Assembly: GCA_002457435.1 (NCBI GenBank) | Contig: NTLA01000006.1 | Span: 1 to 64,000 of the forward strand | Direction of reading: 5' to 3' | Source of the DNA: Acidimicrobiales bacterium MED-G01 | Lineage (GTDB): Bacteria; Actinomycetota; Acidimicrobiia; Acidimicrobiales; Poriferisodalaceae | DNA length: 64,000 nt | In this document: piece by piece, positions 16,940 to 25,036 of the stretch | Layout: every line of letters starts with the position of its first letter | Position numbering within the stretch: the first letter of the stretch is position 1 | Translations under genes and position numbers: made by a program | The notes under the pieces: model-generated | Database searches by the model: none | Seen by the model: the letters and a program-made list of their open reading frames with translations, nothing else | Told to the model about the DNA's origin: nothing

Positions 16940-19368
16940 TACAGGAGGTACTCCCCTACTAGCAACACGCGACTTTCTTGGCTTGCCGTGAGTCCATCTC
17001 GACGGGTGAGTTCCAATGACAGTGGCATTGGTGTGTTGTCGGCCTTTTTCTCGTCGAGAGGATCTGCCACGACCGCTGCCAGTTGTTGACTCCGTCCAAC
17101 CCAAGCAAACACTGCCGTGGTCTCGAAATCTCGCCATTTGACAGTTCGGACACCCCCGGTTGCTCTGCCTTTGCTGGGAATTTCTGCTAGATCTGTCGCC
17201 TTTATCGCTCCCTCGTCGCTGACAATTATGACTGCCGCTCCGAACTCAACAATTCCAGCCGCTATCAGGTTGGCACCGGGCTTCAACTTCATACCCACAA
17301 CTCCCCCTGCGCCTGGCCCTTGGATAGAGATCCCATTAGCTGGGGTTCTTAGTGCTTGCCCGTCTGAGGCGACCATAACAACTTCACTATCATCACCGGC
17401 AGCGAACGCTGCGCTCACGCGATCATCGTTCTTTAGATTGATGGCGGAGCTGCCTGACCTGAGCCGTTTGAGAGCATCCGAGTCAATACGTTTGGTGACT
17501 CCCTTGCGAGTTACCAGCATTATCGGATCATTGGCTTCACCGAATAAACCAACGACCTTTTCGCCTCGACCCAGAGAAAACATTTCAGTGACTGAGGCCC
17601 CGCGACTTCCCCTGACCATTTCAGGAACTTCGCGGGCTCGAACCGTTAGCACTCGACCCTGATCGGTTACCGCCGAAACCCCTGCAAAGATGGTTGTCTC
17701 GAGGCTCTTCGCCACTACATCGTGACGACCTGGCTTAACATTGAACTCGTCGTCTGGTGACCGTCGTCCCAGTAGCCCAGAGGTCGACAATGTCACCAAG
17801 GTTGGCTGGTCTCCCATTTCTTCGATATTTTCGTCGGAATACTCCTCGATTTCGTCGTCAATAACTACGAGATCCGACGCCTTCGTGACCTTGCTCCTTC
17901 GAGATTCTGAGAATTCGTTTACTAATTCACGCAATTCGTCACGAACTGTATTTCGTTGCTTCGTTTCAGACGACAGCAGTTTCTTTAGCTGAGCTATATC
18001 TGTTTGCACTTCTGCAAGTTCTTCGCGGAGCCTGTCCACCTCAAGTGCTGTCAGACGACGTAGTTGCATATCGAGAATATGGGTTGCCTGGACATCAGTT
18101 AATTCCAGTTCGTCAATCAGTTCTGATTTGGCTTTAACTGCATCTTGGGAACCTCGGATGATTGCGATGACCCTTTCAATATTGTCGAGCGCTAGTAAAA
18201 GCCCTAGGAGGATATGTTCTCGCTCTTCGGCGCGTCTTAGTCGATATGTGGCTCGCCGGACTATTACGTCCAACCGGTGATCGATGTAGTGCTGACACAG
18301 GGCCCGAAGCCCAAGTGTCGTCGGCACGCCGTCAACAAGTGCCACATTGTTGATTCCGAAGCTTTCCTCTAATGGTGTAAGCCTGTAAAGCTTCTCTAAT
18401 AGTGAGTGTGGGCCAATGCCTGATTTACATTCGATAACCAGTCGCAGGCCGTGATGTCGATCGGACAGATCTACAACCGTCGCAATTCCTTCAAGCTTTC
18501 CGACACCAATAAGTTCCCGAATTTTTGCTTGAACACGCTCGGGGCCCACCGCATAAGGCAACTCAGTAACGATGATTCCCTGTCGTCGAGGAGTAATATT
18601 CTCGATTTCTGCTCTCGCCCGAATCCGTATCGTGCCGCGTCCTGATTCGTAGGCTTCTCGCAGTGAACCGTCATCAACGATCACGCCCCCCGTAGGGAAA
18701 TCAGGACCTTCAACATGTTTCATTAATTCGTCGACCGTCGGCTTCGGTCGCCGTTTCGTGAGTACATGTTCGATAGCTGCTGCGACCTCGGCGAGATTGT
18801 GAGGGGGCATGTTTGTAGCCATACCAACAGCGATTCCCGAAGCCCCATTAACCAACAAGTTCGGCAGCGCGCCCGGAAGACAAATTGGTTCATCCCGTTC
18901 GCCGTCGAAGTTTGAAACAAAATCAACTGTCTCTTCGTCCAGGTCTCGCACCATAGTCATAGCGGCAGGCGTTAATCGCGCCTCGGTATATCGGTATGCG
19001 GCAGGCGGATCATCCAAGCTCCCAAAGTTGCCTTTCGGGTCGACGAAAGGAACTGCCATCGAAAACCGCTGACCCATGCGCACCATCGCTTCATAGATGG
19101 CGCTATCTCCGTGAGGATGGTATTTACCCATCACCTCACCCACTACTCCAGCAGATTTACGAAAGGGGGTGCCCGGCCGTAAACCTAGGTCAGCCATGAC
19201 GTAAAGAATTCGTCTTTGAACAGGCTTTAGTCCATCTCTTACGTCGGGGATCGCTCGACTGGTCGTCACTGATAACGCATAAGGCATGAAAGAGTTGCGC
19301 ATTTCGTCATCGACTGGAACGTCGACGATTTCGCGTGCTATTTGTTCGGGTGCCTTCGCTTTAGCCAT
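16939..19368 (-). CDS. parC: DNA topoisomerase IV subunit A
   Basis: 809 residues. The breakage-reunion domain has the catalytic Tyr127 in [10 protein letters not shown], the quinolone-region [15 protein letters not shown] (Ser89, Glu93) and GNFGSLDD. The tower and coiled-coil regions follow, and a C-terminal beta-pinwheel with at least four blades starts near residue 495. No QRRGGKG GyrA box is seen, which argues for ParC rather than GyrA. It is the upstream gene of a parC-parE pair read leftward. The start is an ATG at 19368 with weak ribosome-site evidence. Quinolone-target residues look wild type. Confidence 0.9.
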   Translation of the reverse strand: MAKAKAPEQIAREIVDVPVDDEMRNSFMPYALSVTTSRAIPDVRDGLKPVQRRILYVMADLGLRPGTPFRKSAGVVGEVMGKYHPHGDSAIYEAMVRMGQRFSMAVPFVDPKGNFGSLDDPPAAYRYTEARLTPAAMTMVRDLDEETVDFVSNFDGERDEPICLPGALPNLLVNGASGIAVGMATNMPPHNLAEVAAAIEHVLTKRRPKPTVDELMKHVEGPDFPTGGVIVDDGSLREAYESGRGTIRIRARAEIENITPRRQGIIVTELPYAVGPERVQAKIRELIGVGKLEGIATVVDLSDRHHGLRLVIECKSGIGPHSLLEKLYRLTPLEESFGINNVALVDGVPTTLGLRALCQHYIDHRLDVIVRRATYRLRRAEEREHILLGLLLALDNIERVIAIIRGSQDAVKAKSELIDELELTDVQATHILDMQLRRLTALEVDRLREELAEVQTDIAQLKKLLSSETKQRNTVRDELRELVNEFSESRRSKVTKASDLVVIDDEIEEYSDENIEEMGDQPTLVTLSTSGLLGRRSPDDEFNVKPGRHDVVAKSLETTIFAGVSAVTDQGRVLTVRAREVPEMVRGSRGASVTEMFSLGRGEKVVGLFGEANDPIMLVTRKGVTKRIDSDALKRLRSGSSAINLKNDDRVSAAFAAGDDSEVVMVASDGQALRTPANGISIQGPGAGGVVGMKLKPGANLIAAGIVEFGAAVIIVSDEGAIKATDLAEIPSKGRATGGVRTVKWRDFETTAVFAWVGRSQQLAAVVADPLDEKKADNTPMPLSLELTRRDGLTASQESRVLLVGEYLL

Positions 19369-19576
19369 GACTTTCCTGGTGTTTTCGTCCGTTGAGCCGA
19401 GGGTAGGACGCTCCAGCCCTCAAGTGAGGTTATTCAGGGACAAAAAGCTGTTGGCTCCTATGTGCGTCACCGCCCTACCATTTCGGTAACGTTTAAGTCT
19501 GTACATAGGGACCAGCGAGGGGGCCACTTCTCCCCTGCCGCCTCCCGCCCGACTAGCCGGAAAGCCCGGAGCAACA

Positions 19577-21043
19577 ATGAGCCGACGTATCGAGGTCGAA
19601 CTGACGAGTCAGCGCGACGATGGAACTTGGACCTGGCGAGCCGCCGGCGCCAAAGAACCTAAGGGAAGTCTGGAGGGGACGCTTCTCTACGACGGAGCCT
19701 CCGTTGGCGACGTGTGTCGAGCTGACGCCGATTTCGAAATCGATGGGATCTTCGTTACTTCAGTATTACCACCCAAGGGGCGCAGCGGTCGGCCCGATGA
19801 CGAACGCATTGAACTCATTGGCGGCGAAAACGCCGTTGGTGGCGTTACCACCCAACTGGCACGCAAAGGACGGTCAGATCGACGCAAAGGTGGCGACAAG
19901 CGCAACAAAAAGGGTGCGAAGCGAGATTCCGCCGATAACCGACAAAGAACCAAGAATAGAACCAACAAGGATGATGAACGGCGCGGGCGCAAACCGAAGT
20001 CGGATGCTCCCCCAAAGCCGAAGGCGAAGAAACTCAAACCGGGTCGTGTTCACCGTAAGGCTTTTATCGACGCCCTTCCGGAAGAACAGCGTGTTATTGC
20101 TGATCAGGTCTCTCGCGGCGGTATTGCTGCGGTTCGAAAGGAAATAGAAGCGCAGAATCAGCGCGCAACACAAGAAGGTGGGGAAGCGGTTCGAGCTGAC
20201 GCGTTGATCACCCTTGCCGAGGCGTTACTTCCGCAACTCAAGATTGCCGAGTGGAGAGATCGTGCTGACGCCGCCCTAGCCACTATTGAAGACGTAGACA
20301 TTCGAGACCTTCGGACCGTTCTGGTAGCCGCTGAGGACTCGGCACGCGATGACGAAAGCCGTGAACTAACAGAAAAAATTCGGGCCGGCCTGAACCAACG
20401 GGTTGAAAAAGCTCAGACCGAGTGGCAGGACGAAATTCGCTCAGCGCTGAAGGAAGAACGGGTGGTTCGCGCCTTGAGGCTTAGCTCTCGCCCGCCCAAG
20501 GCTGGGAGCCCCCTGCCACCTGACATCGCGGAAACTCTCACCGTCCAAGCAAACCAAGCTTTAGGCGGAGACGTCAGCCAGCAACGATTAGGAATCGTCC
20601 TAGAAGCAATGGCCTTTTCTCCTGTGCGACCGTATGTTGTTTTGGCTCAAATTCCCGCAGAACCGGGCAAGGAACTGATCGACGTGATCACCAAGATTTC
20701 TGATCGAATACCAGAGATCGCCAAGCAGTTTGGAATCGAACCAGCCAAGCGGACCCGTGGCAAAAGAAAGAGTGGCAAGCGCCCCCCCAAACCTCCAAAG
20801 AACACCAACCAAACGTCTGCGGAAAAATCTGACGGCGGTGCATCTCCAATCGAAACCGATTCTGAAACTTCGGTCCCGACCACCACCGATTCAGATAATG
20901 GCAGCACACAGACCACAATCGAGTCAGCACCGGACTCTTCTGTGCCACTCCCTCTCGAGGCGGCAAACGCGGAACTCACCGACCAAAAGCCGTTAGATGA
21001 GTCCGCAATAAACGACGATCCACCGAAAGAACCTTCCAACTAA
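19577..21043 (+). CDS. Uncharacterised three-part protein (beta domain, basic linker, helical domain)
   Basis: 488 residues from ATG 19577. Residues 1-65 look like a small beta barrel (RRIEVELTSQRDDGTWTWRA, then GDVCRADADFEIDG), reminiscent of TRAM or OB folds. Residues 90-155 are a Lys/Arg-rich linker. Residues 155-390 are a helical domain opening with RKAFIDALPEEQRVIADQV and containing LRLSSRPPKAGSPLPP and EAMAFSPVRPYV. The last 100 residues are Ser/Thr/Asp-rich and probably disordered. I remember similar uncharacterised proteins in Acidimicrobiia. The barrel plus basic linker suggests RNA binding, but no catalytic residues are recognisable. Enoyl-CoA hydratase follows 15 bases later. Confidence 0.8.
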   Translation: MSRRIEVELTSQRDDGTWTWRAAGAKEPKGSLEGTLLYDGASVGDVCRADADFEIDGIFVTSVLPPKGRSGRPDDERIELIGGENAVGGVTTQLARKGRSDRRKGGDKRNKKGAKRDSADNRQRTKNRTNKDDERRGRKPKSDAPPKPKAKKLKPGRVHRKAFIDALPEEQRVIADQVSRGGIAAVRKEIEAQNQRATQEGGEAVRADALITLAEALLPQLKIAEWRDRADAALATIEDVDIRDLRTVLVAAEDSARDDESRELTEKIRAGLNQRVEKAQTEWQDEIRSALKEERVVRALRLSSRPPKAGSPLPPDIAETLTVQANQALGGDVSQQRLGIVLEAMAFSPVRPYVVLAQIPAEPGKELIDVITKISDRIPEIAKQFGIEPAKRTRGKRKSGKRPPKPPKNTNQTSAEKSDGGASPIETDSETSVPTTTDSDNGSTQTTIESAPDSSVPLPLEAANAELTDQKPLDESAINDDPPKEPSN

Positions 21044-21058
21044 AAAGGAACCCGAGCC

Positions 21059-21817
21059 ATGGTCGTCACTTATGAAAAAGATGGGAACATAGGACTATTT
21101 ACCCTGAATAGGCCTGAAGCAAGGAATGCCGTAAGCCATGAGGTTTCTTCTGAACTTGAAGCCCATTTGGATGACTTCGAGTCGGATGATGAGGCTTGGG
21201 TAGGGATTCTCGCAGCGAACGGACCTGTCTTCAGCGCCGGAGCTGACCTTAAATCAGTCAGCAGCGGAAAGAGGATCGAAACCGAAAAGGGCGGCTTCGC
21301 CGGACTCGTTCGCTACCCGCGAACCAAACCGCTAATTGCAGCTGTTGATGGACCCGCCTTGGCTGGGGGTCTGGAAATTGTGCTCTCTTGTGACCTTGTT
21401 GTCGCCTCATCTGCTGCAACGTTTGGTATTCCGGAAGTTAAGCGAAGCCTGATAGCTGGAGCGGGAGGCCTATTTCGCCTACCTGCATCTATTGCCCGCA
21501 ACGTAGCGATGGAGCTGGCATTGACTGGTGACACCATTTCGGCCGAACGTGCTTTTCAGCTGGGTCTTGTGAATGAACTCTGCGAACCTGGTGCAGTAAT
21601 TGCATCTGCGACTGATTTAGCTCACAGGATCGTCGTCAATGCCCCAATTGCCGTTCGCGAAAGTCGCAAAGTGGTGTTGGAGACCCAAGGCATGTCCGAC
21701 GAAGAGGGTTGGGGAATCACCAAGGAACACTTTCGCGTCGTCTTGAAGACGGAGGACTTTAACGAAGGACCACTTGCCTTCGTAGAAAAGCGCGACCCTG
21801 TCTGGAAGGGCCGTTAG
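21059..21817 (+). CDS. Enoyl-CoA hydratase/isomerase family protein
   Basis: 252 residues, with an AAAAGGAA ribosome site upstream of ATG 21059. The crotonase fold motifs are all present: FTLNRPEARNAVS, FSAGADLKSVSSG, VDGPALAGGLEIVLSCDLVVAS forming the oxyanion hole, and IPEVKRSLIAGAGG with the expected catalytic Glu. The tail (FVEKRDPVWKGR) is the usual CoA-lid helix. It hydrates enoyl-CoA in fatty-acid or amino-acid breakdown. Its stop TAG overlaps the stop of the convergent Nudix gene (TTAG at 21814-21817), so the two mRNAs have complementary 3' ends. Confidence 0.93.
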   Translation: MVVTYEKDGNIGLFTLNRPEARNAVSHEVSSELEAHLDDFESDDEAWVGILAANGPVFSAGADLKSVSSGKRIETEKGGFAGLVRYPRTKPLIAAVDGPALAGGLEIVLSCDLVVASSAATFGIPEVKRSLIAGAGGLFRLPASIARNVAMELALTGDTISAERAFQLGLVNELCEPGAVIASATDLAHRIVVNAPIAVRESRKVVLETQGMSDEEGWGITKEHFRVVLKTEDFNEGPLAFVEKRDPVWKGR

Positions 21818-22221
21818 AGGTCAATCACCTCATGCTGCCTCAAAAATTCCCTCAGGCCAGCAGTTATCTTTAGCTGTTCAAGATCGGTACTGTCAGCAAA
21901 CATCAGGTCTGATGCGTCGTCACCCGCCTTCGCCACGCCGGGATTCGTTACGTCTATCTCAAAGTCCGCAATCAAATAACGCTGCCCCCTGCTTTCGCGT
22001 TCAACCCAACCAAGAAAGGCACCACAGGTGGCTTCGAGCGCTGTCTCTTCTCTTACCTCTCGCTCAACGGCGTCTTGCCAGCTTTCTCCAGGTTCGACAT
22101 GCCCCCCTGGAATGGACCAAAACCCCATGGCAGGAGGCTTACCTCTTTCAATTAGGAGCAGTTTGCGCTCCCAGAGCAAGACAGCGCCCACGCAACATAA
22201 AGGTGAACTTCGGAGGCTCAC
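21814..22221 (-). CDS. Nudix hydrolase
   Basis: 135 residues from GTG 22221, one base after the stop of the GNAT gene. The Nudix box is complete: GGHVEPGESWQD and then AVEREVREET (G-x5-E-x7-REUxEE). The region before it (LLLIERGKPPAMGFWSIP) is typical of MutT/ADP-ribose pyrophosphatase-like members. It hydrolyses a nucleoside diphosphate linked to some moiety; the substrate is open. It is third in the unit thyX-GNAT-Nudix. Confidence 0.93.
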   Translation of the reverse strand: MSLRSSPLCCVGAVLLWERKLLLIERGKPPAMGFWSIPGGHVEPGESWQDAVEREVREETALEATCGAFLGWVERESRGQRYLIADFEIDVTNPGVAKAGDDASDLMFADSTDLEQLKITAGLREFLRQHEVIDL

Positions 22222-22222
22222 G

Positions 22223-22699
22223 TCACTCAGTGTTTAGAGGGTGGTGAACCGTAAGAAGGCGAGCCTTAAATCCGAAGGTCTCGAAAAAATTCTTAGTGGC
22301 GCGGTTGCCGGGGAGCGCTAGGGAATCAATTCCGATGCAATGCCGTTCTCTACACCACTGAATGATCTCATTGATGAGCGCTTCCCCAATACCGACTTCA
22401 CGGGCGGCAGGTTCGACCCAGAGATCGGACACGGATCCCAATATCTCTCCAGTCCTAAGGATTTCCGCTTTCGCCACGGCGTACCCGACAGGCACCTGAT
22501 CGATCAGACCAACCCAAAGATCCTGGTCAGGATCATTGAACGCTGCTTCTAGGCTTACTCTGTAGGGCTGACTGCGTGTATCTCGCCTACTCCAGATTGC
22601 TCCACCTCTGTTATCGATTTGTTCTTCTACGGCCTGTGCAGCGAACTCTGCCAAGACACTCAGGTCTTCCACAGTTGCAAAACGAACTCCTTCTATCAT
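22223..22699 (-). CDS. GNAT-family N-acetyltransferase
   Basis: 158 residues; its ATG overlaps the thyX stop by four bases (ATGA at 22696-22699). Residues about 90-150 hold the acetyl-CoA-binding signature: SDLWVEPAAREVGIGEALI (the R/Q-x-x-G-x-G/A loop) followed by LPGNRATKNFFETFGFKAR, the usual N..A...Y/F...GF motif. The substrate cannot be named. Overlap with thyX on one side and Nudix on the other indicates a single transcript. Confidence 0.9.
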   Translation of the reverse strand: MIEGVRFATVEDLSVLAEFAAQAVEEQIDNRGGAIWSRRDTRSQPYRVSLEAAFNDPDQDLWVGLIDQVPVGYAVAKAEILRTGEILGSVSDLWVEPAAREVGIGEALINEIIQWCRERHCIGIDSLALPGNRATKNFFETFGFKARLLTVHHPLNTE

Positions 22700-24321
22700 C
22701 GCGTCGACCGCCGCGCATCAAGGGCTCTCTCGGCTTGCAATCGGCCATCTTCACCTGCTGTGAGGTCGATATAGCTGAACATCTCAGCGACTGCTAAATG
22801 GCCGGCCTTTGCGGCTATCTGTTGGTACATCGCCTGGGCGATTCGTCGATAATTCGGGTGACCTTGAGGTTGACTCCGGAGCTCAATCATATGGAGCGCC
22901 TCGCGGGCGTTGAATTGCATGACATACCTCACTCGAAAAGCCATCGACACTGCATATGAAGCTTGTTCTGGAAAATCCTGAAGGAGTAGTTCATACAGGG
23001 CGGATGATCTTTCCATCACACCGTCGTATCGGTCACCTAAGCCAGCGCTGGTTACAGCCTCAGGTACCTCATAGCCATGTTCTGGAGTGAGTGACTGCCA
23101 TTCAATAGTCAGCAATCGGTGTCGTTGTAAATCCCGAAAGCCCCCGTAATCACCAAGAATATCAAAGCGGTAGTCGAGACGTTCCAGTGCCCGTCCGGGA
23201 CGATGTCGTCGGTTAGCTCTGTCACCGACGTAACGCCGGATCAGGCCCATGCGTTCATCGTTGGTGAGACGGTCGACGACATCAACCAATTGAGTCTCGG
23301 GCAGGTGGCTGTAGGGATACAGCATCGCAGCGAGCATCTTGCGCTCGCCATCAGGATCCCAGTCAATAAGTTCAACTTCTTCGACCTGCCTAGGAGCTGA
23401 GTCAGCGAGAAGTGACTTGGCGAAGGCCTTCATTGCGGTCTGGTTTTCCTGAAGATAATTGGACCAAGCGATTCCTCGATCCTCGACGTCTACTCGCCGA
23501 AGGAATGAGGGAATGACCTTTCGCAGCTCGGTGAGCATCAGGTCGGCGTAGGAACGTGCTTCGGGGAGCGAGTGGGCTCGCATACGTAAAAGGAGAGCCT
23601 CGTAAGCTTGTCCTGTGCCGTAGATGCCTACGTTTGAAAGACTGGCCGCGGGCAAAAGGCCTCTGACGGCATCGAAGGCCTTCGCTCGAATGGTTTGACG
23701 ATAAGCGAGATCCCCGATATCGCTACCTTGGGCATGTTGCGTTTTATAGAATTCTTGCAGCAGAGGAACTAGCTCAGCATATGTATCGAAGATCCGGTCC
23801 ATCTCTCCTACGTAGCGGGTACCTAGTGGAGACGCCAAGACCTCCGGGTCACGGTGGTACCTGTATCTGCCGTCGATCCTGGTGTCATAACTCAGATAAC
23901 GGGTTGATTGCTCCAGGTAAGACATGAGCCTTCCCCATTCGAGAACCTTGGTTAGGAGGTTCGATGCCTGCTCGCAAGCGAGATGCACTCCTCCGAGCTG
24001 TGCGACTGAGTCATCTCCGTATTCGACGAACACCCGTTGGTACAGTTCCTCTGCCTTGGCAAGGCCTACAGTTGCGTCAATTGAGTGGTCACCTGAGACA
24101 TCAAGATCTTCAACGAATTCATCCAAGAACAAGCGTCGCAAGCTCTTGTGGGTCCTGCTGTACCGCGCAAACAGGGCGCCCTTTACTACTTCTGGCAAAT
24201 TGACAAGCGCGAACACTGGTTGATCGAGGTTCGTGAAGTAGCGCCGAAGAATATCCTCTTCGGTATCGGTGAATTGTTCTATCGCGTAGTTGTTCAAGAT
24301 GAGATTCGGGTTAGCGGACAC
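22696..24321 (-). CDS. thyX: Tandem FAD-dependent thymidylate synthase (two ThyX domains)
   Basis: 541 residues, about twice the usual ThyX length. The C-terminal half (about residues 270-540) has the ThyX motif RHRx7S intact (Arg400-His401-Arg402, Ser410 in LQRHRLLTIEWQS) plus NAREALHMIELRSQPQGHP. The N-terminal half keeps the fold signatures (FARYSRTHKSLRR, YGDDSVAQLGG, EQSTRY, GTGQAYEALLLRMRA), but the motif reads WGRx7S (Trp129-Gly130-Arg131, Ser139), so the first two positions are changed. ThyX makes dTMP from dUMP with FAD and methylene-tetrahydrofolate as a homotetramer with shared sites; a tandem chain could assemble as a dimer with one functional site type. Activity is probable but unproven. 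Confidence 0.88.
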   Translation of the reverse strand: MSANPNLILNNYAIEQFTDTEEDILRRYFTNLDQPVFALVNLPEVVKGALFARYSRTHKSLRRLFLDEFVEDLDVSGDHSIDATVGLAKAEELYQRVFVEYGDDSVAQLGGVHLACEQASNLLTKVLEWGRLMSYLEQSTRYLSYDTRIDGRYRYHRDPEVLASPLGTRYVGEMDRIFDTYAELVPLLQEFYKTQHAQGSDIGDLAYRQTIRAKAFDAVRGLLPAASLSNVGIYGTGQAYEALLLRMRAHSLPEARSYADLMLTELRKVIPSFLRRVDVEDRGIAWSNYLQENQTAMKAFAKSLLADSAPRQVEEVELIDWDPDGERKMLAAMLYPYSHLPETQLVDVVDRLTNDERMGLIRRYVGDRANRRHRPGRALERLDYRFDILGDYGGFRDLQRHRLLTIEWQSLTPEHGYEVPEAVTSAGLGDRYDGVMERSSALYELLLQDFPEQASYAVSMAFRVRYVMQFNAREALHMIELRSQPQGHPNYRRIAQAMYQQIAAKAGHLAVAEMFSYIDLTAGEDGRLQAERALDARRSTR

Positions 24322-24400
24322 TGTCAGAGCTGAATCGTTAGCCAGACTTGATCGTAGGGCGATCCGCCGACACAGTCGCGCACCCTCCGACTTGGATCCT

Positions 24401-25036
24401 TCAGTAAATGACTGTTAAGGCGTCCGGCAAAACCTTGAGAGAGACGGCGTCATGTCGACCCTCGTCGACTCCGTCCAATATGGCCCGCGTGGGCCGAGAA
24501 AATTCTTGGCTAAATTCTTTTATTCGTCTTGAGGTAATGGCTGAGTTCGGAAGATGGTCGCCTGTAATCAGCCGTTGTCGCATTAGGAGGCGCTGCCGAA
24601 TTGGCAAGTCACCGGCTAAGAAGTCCAGCCATCCGTCGTTGGGGTGAGCCTTTGGCGCTACCCGCCAACGGCCGCGCCATTCCGAATTCATTACTGCAGT
24701 GACTGGACCCTGCCACCAGCTCGTGAGAAAGAAAATGTGAGCGACTGCCATGTGCCGCTGCTCCCCTAGGTGGACCTCCATGACGTCAATCGATACCTGG
24801 CGGGCTTCTTTGCCCCGTAAACGGCGATCTCCTCCGACAGGCGCCCCTAATGCTCTCCAAAGGTCACCGCCAGTAAGGCCGACGACTGGGATCGGAGTTT
24901 GATTCATCCAATTTGTTTCGACGATACCTCTGAGCTCAATGTCGCTCGAGGCAAAATGATCGACTCCACCAACTGGGGCAGGCCCTCCCCAATCTTGGCC
25001 CCGTTCAATGGTCATCTGAGTGCCCATCACCTTCAT
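24401..25036 (-). CDS. Diacylglycerol-kinase/YegS-like C-terminal domain protein lacking the catalytic half
   Basis: 211 residues from ATG 25036; the in-frame ATG at 25015, overlapping the helY stop, is also possible. The C-terminal part shows the DAGK/YegS accessory domain pattern: VAPKAHPNDGWLDFLAGDLP, RLITGDHLPNS, a LDG turn (RAILDGVDEG) and VLPDALTVIY. The N-terminal kinase domain with the GGDGT nucleotide motif is absent; a GLTGGDLWRALG segment stands near residue 55 instead. Full-length relatives have about 300 residues. It may bind a lipid or be a regulatory subunit; kinase activity is unlikely. It is the last gene of the tat-helY unit. Confidence 0.7.
   Translation of the reverse strand: MKVMGTQMTIERGQDWGGPAPVGGVDHFASSDIELRGIVETNWMNQTPIPVVGLTGGDLWRALGAPVGGDRRLRGKEARQVSIDVMEVHLGEQRHMAVAHIFFLTSWWQGPVTAVMNSEWRGRWRVAPKAHPNDGWLDFLAGDLPIRQRLLMRQRLITGDHLPNSAITSRRIKEFSQEFSRPTRAILDGVDEGRHDAVSLKVLPDALTVIY

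Noticed and set aside
16940-17137. N-terminal extension of the parE frame
   Set aside because: It lies entirely inside the parC 3' region, has no family likeness, and the ATG at 16939 gives the conserved start with a coupled TAATG junction.
20647-21039. Long minus-strand frame of 130 codons opposite the 488-residue gene
   Set aside because: It is the antisense shadow of the Ser/Thr/Asp-rich tail; the plus frame has ribosome spacing and composition of a real gene.
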